Positions 34,205 to 45,839 of a stretch of DNA of 64,000 nucleotides are shown here, piece after piece. The DNA comes from Druceiella hillmani (lineage: Eukaryota; Arthropoda; Insecta; Lepidoptera; Hepialidae). A program made the translations under genes and the position numbers. Under the pieces are notes generated by a model. That model saw only the letters and a list, made by a program, of their open reading frames with translations. It ran no database searches and was not told the DNA's origin. Within the stretch, counting starts at the first letter, position 1. The number at the start of each line of letters is the position of its first letter. Location: NCBI GenBank assembly GCA_039881145.1, contig JAYKKI010000075.1:1807001-1871000 (forward strand). The letters run 5' to 3'.

Positions 34205-35990
34205 GTCCCAACTTCACTTAGCCACCATTTAATTACATAAACTTTATGGGAGAACACATATTACGATCTGTTTGGGGCGGCATATTAAATACGACTTATG
34301 TTTCACACGTTTATGAAATACACCGAAGCAAATTCTTACTTGCAAACGACGGAGAAGAAAAAGTTCTCTCTAAAGAAGAAAAAGATCTGTCATCGTATAA
34401 ACGTATAACATTAATGGGAATTTAGTATAAACTTGGTGGGACAATATATATATTACGATATATTTAGGGCGGCATATAAATACGACTTATGTTTCACACG
34501 TTTATAAAATACACCGAAGCAAATTCTTACTTGCAAACGACGGAGAAGAAAAAGATCTCTCTAAAGAAGAATAATATCTGCCATCGTATAAGCATATAAG
34601 CTTAATGGGAATTTAATATAAACTTAGTGGGACAATATATATTACGATATGTTTAGGGCAGCATATAAATACGACTTATGTTTCACACGTTTATAAAATA
34701 AATCCTAGCACACGTCTTACGCATAAAAGAAAAAGAAAAAGAGCTCTCTACTCTTTGGAAAGAAAGAGAGATAAAAGTCATCGTATAATCGTACAATCTT
34801 AATGGGAGTTTAGTATAAACTCAATGGGACAATATACATTACCATACGTTTAGTGCAGCATATTAAATATGATTTATGTTTCACACGTTTATAAAACACA
34901 TCGAAGCACATTTCCTGCGTACAAAAGAAAAAGAAACAGAGATCTTCTCTTTGCGGAAAGAAAGAAAGATAAGAGTCATCATGTAATGGTATAAACTTGA
35001 TGGGAGTTTAGTATAAACTTAGTGGAACAATATATATTACGGTACATTTAGGGCAGCATATTAAATACGACTTATGTTTCACACGTTTATGAAATACACC
35101 GAAGACAATTTTTACTTGCAAACGACGGAGAAGAAAAAAATTTCTCTTCTTCATGGAAAGAACGATACATAAGTGTCATCGTATAAGCATATAACCTTAA
35201 TGGGAGTTTAGTATAAACTTAGTAGGACAATAAATATTACGATATGACTAGGGCGACATATTACATACGACTTATGTTTCACACGTTTATAAAATACATG
35301 GAAGCACACTTCCTGCTTACAAAATAAAAAGAAAAAGAGATCTCTTCTTTGTGGAAAGAAAGAGAGATAAGAGTCATCATGTAATCGTATAACCTTAATG
35401 GGAGTTTAGTATAAACTTAGTGGGACAATAAATATTACGTTACGTTTAGGGCAGCATATTAAGTACGACTTATGTTTCACACGTTTATAAAATACATCGA
35501 AGCACACTTCCTGCGTACAAAAGAAAAAGAAAAAGAGATCTCTTCTTTGTGGAAAGAAAGAGAGATAAGAGTCATCATGTAATCGTATAACCTTAATGGG
35601 AGTTTAGTATAAACTTAGTGGAACAATATATATTACGATACGTTTAGGGCAGCATATTAAATACGACTTATGTTTCACACGTTTATAAAATACATCGAAG
35701 CACACTTCCTGCCTACAAAAGAAAAAGAAAAAGAGCTCTCTTTTCTATGGAAAGAAAGAGAGATAAGAGTCATCATATAATTGTATAAACTTAATGGGAG
35801 TTTAGTATAAACTTAGTGGGACAATAAATATTACGATACGTTTAGGGCAGCATATTAAATACAACTTATGTTTCACATGAAAATAAAGAGACATAAGAGT
35901 CATCGTATTAACTTAATGGGAGTTTAGTACAAAACTTATTGGATCAATTTCTATTACGATATGTTTAGGACGGTAAACTTCGTACTTGTA
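34205..35990. repeat. 198-bp satellite-like array, nine units
   Basis: TATGTTTCACACG (TATGTTTCACATG in the last unit) marks units at about 34297, 34489, 34677, 34875, 35073, 35273, 35471, 35669 and 35867. The spacings are 192, 188 and then 198 or 200 bp. Other landmarks are GGGACAATATATATTACGAT, TTTAGGGCAGCATATTAAAT, AAAAGAAAAAGAAAAAGAGA and GGAAAGAAAGAGAGATAAGA. The first three and the last units are diverged and the middle five are most alike. It ends in a truncated unit. Confidence 0.95.
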
Positions 35991-36024
35991 AAAGAAAACG
36001 GAGATACATAATGCTGTAATTGTC

Positions 36025-36300
36025 TATTAGGGTTCCGTACATCAAAAGGAAAAACAGAACCCTTGTAAGATCATTCTCGTATATGTCTGTCTGTCACGGA
36101 AGGTTTTTTCAGGAACCGCTTAATGTAAAAAATTGGAGTTTGACATAGTAATAAAACCAATTAATCCGCATATACTTATTTTAATGGGCAACACCCAAAA
36201 ATAATTTATATTGGGGGGATGGGGGTAATTTTAGGGTGGTGCAAATTAATTATAGGATTTTTTTCAATCCGATATAGTGTGGGGTTTCGTTTGAAACTGC
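36025..36300 (+). repeat. Dispersed repeat family A, 5' part
   Basis: It opens TTAGGGTTCCGTACATCAAA, AGGAAAAACAGAACCCTTGT, ATGTCTGTCTGTCACGG and AGGAACCGCTTAATGTAAAA, giving a nearly intact family start directly after the satellite array. Confidence 0.7.
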
Positions 36301-37495
36301 TTAGATTATAGACTGATATTAAATTATAGATAGAACTGTTTATTTTAACTATATCTCACGACTTATAATTAGGTATACAACACATCAATCAATAATCGAT
36401 CTCTCGTTATAAAACTCTACTGTAGATGAATACCTAAAAATACATTTGAAATTCTTAATTAAAGTTAGTTATTAAAAAATCTCATTTCGCAATATTTGTT
36501 TAGATAATTTTTAAAAGTATTTAGTTTTTTTTACTTATTAAGAACTTTAATTGTTGTTTAATAATCACAAGCAAAACCCAAATGTAATCAGACAGTGTAC
36601 AGTTGTAATGACAACTAGTATTCAAAATATGATTTTTTCGCAGCGAATTTTCTCAAGACCGACGTTTCAAAAAACAGACAAAGTTGCAAAAATATTATGT
36701 TGTGTTATGCAGAGCTCTTTCCATCTAGCTATATTAGACTGCACGGCAAACCCACCTCATGTGCCAACAAAGTCCTATTCGGTGAAAAATGGAGCAACTT
36801 ATTTAAATTCTGCAACGTAGACATTGCTGTCGACACAGCAACAATTTTCAATTTCACACGGTAACAATTTTCAATTTCACTGAAAGCCAATTCATCCAAA
36901 ATCCATTATATTTTATTGAGAACCGAACAGGTTGCCCATACCTGACTAGTTCGTCATGCAGTTACCGATTATTGCCGACTTTGACCGATCTTGTCCGAAG
37001 GTCATGAATTTACTGTTAGATAATTCGAAATGCAGTTTGATTGTTAAAATCTGTAATATTATTTGCACGTTACTTAACCAGCAATCGTTGTAGTAAAATA
37101 ACAAATATGATTTCAATGCATTGAAATAAGCGACAACAGTTTTTGAATGGAACACGCAGATTACGCGATAACTTTGACGGTTTTCACACATCGAGATTAT
37201 ATCCAAGTCGTAAACTTACTACGATTTCGTGCCTCAAACTGAAGTAATACCTATCAAGTACGCTTAGTACTCGCACTACGAGGATCCCATGTGCATTTAG
37301 GTGGTTAAAATATTTAAGGGTATACTCGTATAGTATTTAACTTAAATATCTTTCACATATTCTTTCACAGACGTAGAGACATGGTGCGTATTTAAATAAT
37401 ATTATTTCTCACCATGTACATATATATAAATATATTGCCTATTATATGTTTTATAGACATAATAAATATACATTTTAAAATGAAATTTATTTTTG
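36301..37495. other. AT-rich non-coding sequence
   Basis: An 89-codon plus frame (36551-36820) and an 86-codon minus frame (36946-37206) were read and show no recognisable motif. 'aacaattttcaatttcac' occurs twice at 36840-36879. Confidence 0.4.
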
Positions 37496-37590
37496 CAGTT
37501 GATTTAGTTGATCGACTATTGCTTGTGAACTTTTATAGTTAATTGATTTAGTTGATCGACTATTTCTTATGAACTATTATAGCCTACTCA
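37496..37590. repeat. Near-perfect 47-bp tandem duplication
   Basis: TTGATTTAGTTGATCGACTA with TT(G/T)CTT(G/A)TGAACT(T/A)TTATAG occurs twice in succession. Confidence 0.9.
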
Positions 37591-37732
37591 GCTATGCTAA
37601 TTTTCCTTTTAATTTCGTTATGTAAAATCTTTCCAGATATTTAAAAATAGCAGTTTAGCTAATAGAGATAAGGATACGTAACTCTTACAAAATAACCACT
37701 ATAAAATTTAATATTTCGTAAACGGATCCCTG
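37591..37732. other. Short spacer
   Basis: AT-rich, with no recognised feature. Confidence 0.3.
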
Positions 37733-38396
37733 TGTTGAAAAAGTATGCACAGTACAGGAAAAAAGTATTCACAGCACAGGAGGAAAGTGTTCACAGTACA
37801 AGAAAAAAGGGTTCACAGCACAGGAAAAAAGTGTTCACAATACAGGAAAAAAGTATTCACAGTACAGGAGGAAAGTGTTCACAGCACAGGAAAAAAGTGT
37901 TTACAATACAGGAAAAAGTGTTCACAGCACAGGAAGAAAGTATTCACAGTACTGAAAAAAAGCGTTCACAACACAGGAAAAAAGGGGTCACAGTACAGGA
38001 AAAAAGTGTTCACAGTACAGGAAAAAGTGTTCACAGTACAGGAAAAAAGTGTTCACAGTACAGGAAAAAAGTGTTCACAGTACAGGAAAAAAGTGTTCAC
38101 AGTACGGGAGAAAAGTGTTTACAGTACAGGAAAAAGTTTTCACAGTACAGGAAAAAAGTGTTCATAGTACAGGAAGAAAGTGTTCACAATACAGGAAAAA
38201 AGTATATACAGTACAGGAAAAAAGTGTCCACAGCACAGGAAAAAAGTGTTCACAATACAGGAAAAAAGTGTTCACAGTACAGAAAAAGTGTCCACAGTAT
38301 AGGAAAAAAGTGTTCACAGTACAGGAAAAAAGTGTCCACTGTACAGGAAAAAGTGTCCACAGTACAGGAAAAACGTGTCCCAGTAGGGGAGATTAA
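37733..38396. repeat. 22-bp minisatellite
   Basis: About 30 tandem copies of CACAGTACAGGAAAAAAGTG + TT, with a few 21-bp units. The unit contains no stop codon in any plus-strand phase. Since 22 is not a multiple of three, one frame (37732-38406, 224 codons) runs through all three phases and repeats every 22 residues (KKCSQYRKKVFTVQEKSVHS...). Two other plus frames are also long. Triple openness follows from unit composition and does not show a gene. Confidence 0.95.
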
Positions 38397-38734
38397 AAGA
38401 AATTAAGTAATTTTTTTTATTTTTGTAATGAAAATTTTTTTATTTGAACGAATTGAAAACGAAAAAAACAAATATTCAGATAGTTTCAAACATTTTATTG
38501 TTTTATTTCTATTAAATAAAAAAATTAAATGAAATACATTTTTCATTGTATAATACTATTAGCCGACAAGACGCGAAGCTGGTCGAATGGCACGTCGCAA
38601 CGTGCAATCAGAACATTTTAACTCCCATCAAAACACGCCATTAGATGTTTCAAACCAAAAAGTTAGACGTAAATAGAAATATAGAGATGAAATCAACCAA
38701 GTTCTCGGACAGCTTCGGCGTTAGTCAGAGCTTT
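38397..38734. other. Non-coding sequence
   Basis: AT-rich. A GC-richer patch at 38560-38625 (CGACAAGACGCGAAGCTGGT) is unexplained. Confidence 0.35.
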
Positions 38735-38773
38735 GCTATTAGATTGAATACGGCTAGTATTCAATCTAATAGC
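38735..38773. repeat. Perfect 17-bp-arm hairpin
   Basis: GCTATTAGATTGAATAC (38735-38751) and GTATTCAATCTAATAGC (38757-38773) pair without mismatch around a five-base loop (GGCTA). Partial copies (AATCTAATAATCTAATAG) follow immediately. Confidence 0.92.
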
Positions 38774-39114
38774 TCTATTTTAATCTAATAATCTAATAGT
38801 AATAAATTAGGAAAATTAAAAAAAAAATTAAAGAAATAGTTATAATTTTCTATCAGACATTAGTTAAGTAGTTAAGAGGTAAGTAGTTAAGAGGTAAGTT
38901 TTGAATACAATTAACCAGATCTGAGTTTAACATTTGTAATCCACCCGGTGATGAGCGCTGCGCAAGTTGTGCGAATGTCTGGTCTGTATCAAAATGCCGT
39001 ACAATTCCCATGAATTTGACATTTTGAACGGAAAATGTTTCGCTACTTTTAATATAATGACAATTTGTTTAGTTTTTTATACACAATAATAATCTTTTAT
39101 ATTATTTATATAGT
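38774..39114. other. Non-coding sequence
   Basis: 'gtagttaagaggtaa' is tandemly repeated near 38870-38898. GATGAGCGCTGCGCAAGTTG near 38949 is a short GC-rich patch. No gene is seen. Confidence 0.35.
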
Positions 39115-39240
39115 CTACTTAGGATATATCTTTTCTATATTAAAAATTTCATTGAAATCTGTTAACTTGTTTGAGCATGAAAAACGAACAAACAGACAAT
39201 GTTTTGCCTTCATTATATTAGTAAGAATTATTTCTATTAT
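39115..39240 (+). repeat. Dispersed repeat family C tail
   Basis: ATTTCATTGAAATCTGTTAA, then GAACAAACAGACAATGTTTT and GCCTTCATTATATTAGTAAG. This is the typical end of a widespread lepidopteran repeat (..TCATCGAAATCCGTTCA..ACAAACAGACAAA..TTTATAATATTAGTA). The flanking 83-codon frame is incidental. Confidence 0.5.
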
Positions 39241-39807
39241 CGCATCGATCTCGGCCACTATAAATACAAACTGCAATTTTGTAATACGTTATAATCGAGC
39301 ATTCCTCTTTCCATAAGCTAAAAGTCAGACTTCCGGCATTCGCTGGAGTTGAGTTATGAGTTTCATCATTTGCTGGACTTGAGTTGGAGTTGAGTTACAG
39401 GGGTGGCAAAATAGTTAGGAAGCACTGGAACTTAGTCATACACTACCCTACATCTAGATGCGGATATTAAAATTTGGACGTGTAAATTTAAGGAATCAAT
39501 TTATGTTGTAAAATAATTGTCGTAAGTTAATCGATATAATTTTAAATTAAAGATTTAATTGAAAGTATTTTTATTTTTTTACGATTTTTTTAAAATTTAG
39601 TTTAAGATTTTTCAAATCCATGGTTGACAAATTGCAAATTAATTTGAAGCCTAATATTTTACAAACGAAACTTAGAAATGAAAAATGGTGAACAAAACCT
39701 TAATTTCATTTTGAAAAACCTGTTTGATGAGATCTCCATAAAACAACTATTTGTGAAAATTCTACAAATTCTAGAAATGATAAGGTTGTAAGAGACACTA
39801 CCTTCCC
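39241..39807. other. AT-rich non-coding sequence
   Basis: 'ctggagttgagtta' words recur three times between 39347 and 39400. Nothing else was recognised. Confidence 0.35.
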
Positions 39808-39987
39808 TTACGCGGTCACCAAAAGCACCGCTCCGTTCGCCAAATGATATCGATCGTCAGGATTGGGGGTATAGCAGGGGGAATACTCAGGATCATAGAT
39901 AAATGAATAAACTGGGTTCTCTCTACCTTGCATGGTAAAGTAGTGTCCCTCGATTTCTATCACGTCGTTTACAAATTCTTCAACCAT
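39808..39987 (-). CDS. Possible short coding frame or terminal exon, unidentified
   Basis: From ATG at 39987 the minus strand encodes 59 residues to TAA at 39808, beginning MVEEFVNDVIEIEGHYF and ending HLANGAVLLVTA. The middle is Tyr/Pro/Asp-rich (YDPEYSPCYTPNPDD). The frame stays open upstream to TTACAG (40041-40036), a possible splice acceptor, giving 76 codons. Composition looks more protein-like than other chance frames in the window. I do not recognise a family. The acceptor lacks a good pyrimidine tract, and no polyadenylation signal lies close downstream. It could be a terminal exon, a mobile-element relic or chance. Confidence 0.2.
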   Translation of the reverse strand: MVEEFVNDVIEIEGHYFTMQGRENPVYSFIYDPEYSPCYTPNPDDRYHLANGAVLLVTA

Positions 39988-40035
39988 GTGAATAGTAGTA
40001 TGAGGTAGCGATATGATGCTCGTATGAAGTTTAAT

Positions 40036-41565
40036 CTGTAACCTTTCTCAAAGTATAGCATTTCTAACACAATAAGAGTTTTTAAAATCTAGCATGTAAT
40101 ATCAGAGATTAGTGCGATCAAACAGGCTCTTCCATTATATATATTAGTAAAGTTAAGAATGCATTGATTCCGCCATTTTTTAATCATAAACTCTGATTCC
40201 GGTTTTCCTTTCATAACTAAGTTTTCCGAATATATTTCACAGGCTTCATATAAAATCATAATTTATCGAAACTGTTTGCTTGAAATATTAAATAAGCATA
40301 TAACTTGAATACAATATAAAATTCAGGATATGTTTATATTTTAGATAAATAAGCTTTCTTTGATTAGAAAACCGCACAACTGCAAGTTGACTAGCACACT
40401 GAGAGTTCCATATTATAAAGCACGTTACGTAGTTCCAAACTAATAAATATACTTTATGGAACCCTCGTGTGAGTTTTCCTCTGAATTACAATTATATTGT
40501 CAATGCTAATAACTTTTCGAAACTTTCAATTTTCTAATTTTTAGAAAGAGTGGAACTCTTTTTTCCGTTACATTTTCAGAAATAAAAAAAAAACTTTTTA
40601 ATACATAATTGTAAAGAACATCGTTTTAGATTCCCTAAAAAGACAAATGATACCATTTTCAAATTATATATCCTATTAACTATATTTTTATACTATAAAA
40701 AATTGATTTAAAATGTAAATAAACAAAAACAGGAAACACAATCAAGTTATTTACTTTGAAACTCGCGGGATCGACCGGGTCATCGAAAAAAGACACCTAA
40801 AACTCAAAAAGAGCCAAAAATATATTCATTTTGACAACACGGACCGAATGTCAACATCGGATAACAATTTATTTTCAATTTATGTAGGCAATGGCTGCAC
40901 ATTAAAAAAAATATTCGATATTGATTACGTTTTTTAATACTTTCTAAAAAGTTATTATGTACTTTTCGAGATTTTTATTGTTATTTTTATTCCGTATTAA
41001 AATGTTTAATTTATTAAAATTAATATACATTCGTATTTATAAAGGCAGTTTTTTATATTATATATACATGCGCGTTTATGAAGACAGTTTTTTTTTATTT
41101 TGTGTTATTATATTTTACGGATTGTATTATATATTTTGCTCTATCCTAATTATAACTTGCTGAATTGTTTAGCTTTTTATTTATGCTAAAGCACTGTAGC
41201 TTTTTTAAAGTTATATTCTATTTCTCTAACGCCAAGCTTATATTCACGGATCTCTTTTGTCGAAATTTGCTTGTTGTTCGTTTAGAATATGTTTGGAATG
41301 CGTGCGTCCGGTTATCTTGATCAATATAATAAAAGCGGATTGAAATTTTTTTGCAAAAGCGGATTTGTTTGTTTAGTTATTCGTTCTACTTTCACGCATC
41401 AACTTTTTCACCATTTTCATCAATAATAATTTCTTAAAATGTTACCATTTTAATGGAAATTAATGTAGGATAACATAGTTATCCAATGATAGAATTATTT
41501 TTAATATAAAAATAACTTTAGGCGCATCTACGCACTTTTTCTGAGCAGTGCTGGTCGATGACGCT
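40036..41565. other. AT-rich non-coding sequence
   Basis: The 3' end of a family A repeat may lie near 40440-40490 (TTATGGAACCCTCGTGTGAG). A 68-codon frame at 40957-41163 is Phe/Tyr/Ile-rich and typical of AT-rich noise. Confidence 0.4.
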
Positions 41566-41569
41566 GAAT

Positions 41570-42430
41570 CGGTTAAACTCAGCTCCTTTCGGCATCAGCC
41601 AACCGATTTCCAAATTGAAAAATTATGAAATGTGAACAACTGAATGTGCACTGCATCGTTCGGGTAAACTCGGCTCCCTTCGGCATCAGCCAAGTGAGTT
41701 CCAAATTGAAAAATGATGAAATGTGATCAAATGAATGTTCACTGCATCGTTCGGGTAAACTCGGCTCCCTTCGCCATCGGCAAAGCGAGTTCCAAATTGA
41801 AAAATAATGAAATGTGATAAATTTAACGTGCAATATATTATTCGGTCAAACTCGGCTCCCTTCGGTATCGACCAAGCGAGTTCCAAATTCAAAAATGATG
41901 AAATGTGATCAATTGAATGTGCACTGCATCGTTCGGGTAAACTCGGCTCCCTTCGGCATCGGCCAAGCGAGTTCCAAATTGAAAAATGATGAAATGTGAT
42001 CAACTGAATGTTCACTGCATCGTTCGGGTAAACTCGGCTCCCTTCGCCATCGGCAAAGCGAGTTCCAAATTGAAAAATAATGAAATGTGATAAATTTAAC
42101 GTGCAATATATTATTCGGTCAAACTCGGCTCCCTTCGGTATCGACCAAGCGAGTTCCAAATTCAAAAATGATGAAATGTGATCAATTGAATGTGCACTAT
42201 ATTGTTCGGTTAAATTCAGCTCCCTTCGGCATCGGCCAAGCGAGTTCCAAATTGAAAATTAATCAAATGTGATCAATTGAATGTGCACTGTATTATTCGG
42301 TCAAACTTGGCTCCCTTCTCTATCGGCCAAGCGAGTTCCAAATTGAAAAATGATGAAAGTGATCAATTGAATGTGCACTGTATTGTTCGGTTATACTTGG
42401 CTTCCTACAGTATCGGACTAGCGAGTTCAT
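41570..42430. repeat. 91-bp tandem array with 273-bp higher-order repeat
   Basis: Nine to ten monomers, marked by GCGAGTTCCAAATTGAAAAA about every 91 bp (41608, 41699, 41790, 41881, 41972 and so on). They carry CTCGGCTCCCTTCGGCATCG and a CAACTGAATGT(T/G)CACTGCATCG block. Variant monomers recur in order: the monomer with CCATCGGCAAAGC and the ATAAATTTAACGTGCAATAT variant appear at about 41743 and again at 42016, exactly 273 bp (three monomers) apart. Frames on both strands through the array are by-products. Confidence 0.95.
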
Positions 42431-43265
42431 TGCCTAACATGAAGTGCATATTTTCAAAAATTACGTTCTATTTATAAATAATATTTTATATGAGAATAAT
42501 TTAATCTAATACGTATATGTTATTTTTGTTTTTTTTTATTTCGGTCTTGAAAATTTCCAACGTAATAAATTTCGTTGAAAATTTCCAACGGTACATATTA
42601 TAACCAAAGTTTTCACTTCTACATTGGAGTCTTCAGCACACCAATTTTTTTGGAAATTAATAAATAATCATGTCAGTGATGAGCGTAATAACTTGTAAAA
42701 TTTTATAATCAAAGCAACATGTCAGTCAACTGCTACCTACTGCAGGGCGCAGGTTTTTAATTTTCGCGCCATTCTTTCCAAACTGTGCATCTCAAACTAT
42801 TTAGTCATTCCCAATGTTTCCAATTTTTTCACAAGAAATGTTTTCATTAAAACGCACCACCTTTTTCTCCGTTTTCCGCGAATCAAAGTTCACATTCTAT
42901 AGAAACAGTCATCGATGGGTGTCGGCAACTGTTTGTATTTTGTCTATTTTTAGGAGATATCGAAAAAATATATTGTTGACAACCAATTATCAAATTATTT
43001 GACAAAAGTTGGAACGATTTAGGAAATTAACATTTTTGGCGAAATATCTACTGACAAAGTATTTTATGGTTTTTATAGAATTATCGTAAATATTAAATTG
43101 CAGAAGGAGCTAGTTTTTCTTGCGTTTTCACGTGCGAACAACGTGTTCCGCAAGATCAATTTGTTTTCGAAATAAAGTAATGGATGATTAAGCTTATTAA
43201 AGCCTGATAAAATTTAATTTTTATCCTCGCCGTAAATTAAAACTTCAATACTTGGTTGCAGTGAG
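42431..43265. other. AT-rich non-coding sequence
   Basis: 'gaaaatttccaacg' occurs twice near 42548-42591. Nothing else was recognised. Confidence 0.4.
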
Positions 43266-43505
43266 AAAGAGAAAAAAATCGCCGTACCGCCATTTTCGCT
43301 GCACGTACCTACGGCCAAGTGACATCGGCCAGCCATCACAGCTTACTAATTAATAATTCAAAAATGAAAAACGCGACCACCAACAATAAAAGTCGAAGCG
43401 GGGACCATAACTCGAATTAGAGTAAGACGGCGCGAGAGACCCGTAGCGGCGTCTCACTCGCACCACCGATTGCCTTTTGCGATGCTGGTGGTTCGTTAAA
43501 TTAAA
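43266..43505. promoter_or_regulatory. Candidate cis-regulatory island
   Basis: A GC-rich unique block: GCCGTACCGCCATTTTCGCT, CGGCCAAGTGACATCGGCCA, a CTAATTAATAATTC homeodomain cluster near 43347, and GACGGCGCGAGAGACCCGTA near 43427. An 85-codon minus frame crosses it without recognisable protein features. Confidence 0.35.
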
Positions 43506-44050
43506 ATGGACGAGACAGTAAGGTTTCATCTGGTTGTGATATTGTGGAAATATCATAATATCTTTTTTATTATGGTCTTCCATGTTATCAAGAGGTTTAT
43601 ATTGCATCTGTCTGTAACTCGAAAGGTATTAAATCTTACATATTATAGAACGTTGTTAATTTGGTATAGAAAGTCGGTTTCTATGGATTCCTGAGTAGAA
43701 AATAAGATAATTTAATGTTTTTCTTAAGTTTTCCCTGCATATTTTGTGTATGATAATGAAAAGTTAAAATGTAATTACAATTCAGAAAACGTTTAAAGTA
43801 AAAAAATGTTTCGTAATTCAAAAATTAATTATTCTCAGGAATGAAGCATCAAATTAAAAAAGAAATTAATTGACCAAATACAAAATACTATTATTCGTCT
43901 AAAACTCGTAATATCTTGGGGACTTTTAGTTATTTCTACATAACTTAATTGTAACTTATATACATAACTTATATATATCTACATAACTTAATTGTAACCT
44001 GGGAAATAAAATGATTTCATAAACTAACAGACATTTAATCTAAAATTTCT
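43506..44050. other. AT-rich non-coding sequence
   Basis: 'tctacataacttaattgtaa' occurs at about 43935 and 43978. There is no gene. Confidence 0.4.

Positions 44051-44111
<61 letters not shown>
44051..44111. repeat. (GT)n(TA)n(TG)n compound microsatellite
   Basis: A central TA tract of about 47 bp is bordered by short GT/TG runs on both sides. Confidence 0.96.
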
Positions 44112-44344
44112 TTACGTATAAAAAATAAACAATCAAATTTAGCATTTATCCACGGGCAATTTGGAAGGAAGTAAAAAATCAAAATTTCTACAAACTTAAT
44201 ATTACTTAAGTTTTACAAAAGTGTCTATAAAAATTTTGTTTCATTTATTTATGCCTTTTATTAAAAAAAACATTAAATATATGTGTAAAGTAATATGGAG
44301 ATAGATACATACATAAAACACTTTAATAATTTCTACTAAATTTA

Positions 44345-44575
44345 TTTTAAAAAAATTGTGCCACATCCTCTTAAACGGAAAGCATCAGCGCTTAGCGGCG
44401 CGACCAATCGCATAGTGGCCGGCCCACCCTGTAAACGGACTCACAAACACATGTGTAATATATACGAGTACATACACACACACATATGCATATATACACT
44501 CGAGCATACATGTAGTACCGTATGTGTGTATAAAGTCGATATTTTATTGCGGCGCGTTGAAGTGTGCGTTTAGCT
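44345..44575. promoter_or_regulatory. Candidate cis-regulatory block
   Basis: AAGCATCAGCGCTTAGCGGC, GCGACCAATCGCATAGTGGC and CGGCCCACCCTGTAAACGGA are unique and GC-rich. GTAAAC is a forkhead-like core, and CCAAT is present. A CA/TG-rich simple stretch follows at 44450-44525. Confidence 0.25.
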
Positions 44576-45299
44576 TCATCGCTCCATTGTCGTAAAACAC
44601 TTGTCTTTTTGTCCTCTTATAACTCTGTATTTAATAGTTTTTCCTATCTTTTACATGGTACAAGTTATTTTTAATTGAACTAAATAATGCGAGACACGAA
44701 CGATGTAACAATGAGTAAAACAGACAAGAAATCTATTTAATTCTAGGTGTAAAATTTGAAATGAAATCGAGTGATAAGAAAATTTTATTAAAAAAAATAA
44801 AAAAAGACAGCAAGATTTTTTGATTAATTATAAAGAAGAAAATAAAGTAAATATTTGCACTCTTGATATTTGAAAAACATTATAATAATAATAATAAACC
44901 ATTATTTATCGGAAAATATGTATCAGTGAATTATTTATATTTGTATGTATTTCGCACTAATTACAATGTTTAATTATTATTTCTGCTCTTATCCCGTTGA
45001 TAAAAAAAATCGATTACCTAAAATTTTAAAAGCTTTTAAGGTTCATTTTAAATATATTTACTTAGAAAATATAAAGCTTATATTACATTCAAAAAGTTTG
45101 GAAAATTTTTATTTTCTTCGGGCTAACAATGTACGGTGTAATATCTACCATTTACTTTTTGTTCTAATTTCTATATGCAGCTTCATTATGTAGCCAATGT
45201 TACTCACGAAGTTAAGATAATTTTAATAATATCTTATTTACCGAAATTGATCTGATACGGGATTAGATATATACAGTCAACGATAAAAATATTATCCTC
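44576..45299. other. AT-rich non-coding sequence
   Basis: Nothing was recognised. The 82-codon frame at 44945-45193 is unremarkable. Confidence 0.4.
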
Positions 45300-45332
45300 T
45301 TTTTAACTGTGTGCGGTGAACACAGTTAAAAA
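45300..45332. repeat. Perfect 13-bp-arm hairpin
   Basis: TTTTTAACTGTGT (45300-45312) pairs with ACACAGTTAAAAA (45320-45332) across the loop GCGGTGA. A stem ending in a T run resembles a terminator, but that reading does not apply to nuclear DNA of this kind. Confidence 0.9.
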
Positions 45333-45839
45333 TAAAACATTTATATTCTATACCTAGATGTATAAAAAATGTTTTTTTAAGGAATTTTCTGAAAACTTTC
45401 ATTAATTATATAAAAAGTAATATGAGCCGGTCACAAGTATGACTAGATTAAATATAATTATTTTTAACTTCAAAAACCGAATTGTAATATTAAAATATGA
45501 CTTAATTTTAAATACCAGTTTTATTAACCACCTCTAAAATACACCATAACCGCTTCTAAAGACAATATCATTCCGAGCCAACTATACTGTTTTTTTTTTC
45601 AATAAAATAAAATTAACCTTGGATTAATTACTAATCAATCGAAACATCAATCTGATAATTCAATAATAAACAATAGAAGAAAGTTCTGTAATTTCACGAG
45701 CCCGCGGTTTAGAAAGCAAGCGAATCATTGAGCGAATATAAAACTTATCAATGAAGCTACGTTGATGCAAATTCATTAAATTCTAAAATTAAATAATCAA
45801 AAACATAATAGACCTTCTTGCGTATACGCAGGCCAAAAA
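45333..45839. other. AT-rich non-coding sequence
   Basis: No gene is seen. 45690-45790 (GAGCCCGCGGTTTAGAAAGC onward) may be the edge of the next island. Confidence 0.35.

Noticed and set aside
34205..35990. 198-bp array as a CRISPR-like repeat
   Set aside because: The units are continuous, with no unique spacers, and the context is eukaryotic.
36551..36820. 89-codon plus-strand frame as a gene
   Set aside because: No homology was recognised, there is no supporting splice or promoter context, and the length is within chance.
41570..42430. 159-codon minus frame in the 91-bp array
   Set aside because: The frame repeats every 273 bp as required by the tandem structure and has no unique flanking coding sequence.
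45300..45332. Hairpin with T run as a terminator
   Set aside because: Intrinsic terminators of that type do not apply to this insect-like nuclear DNA. It is kept only as an inverted repeat.
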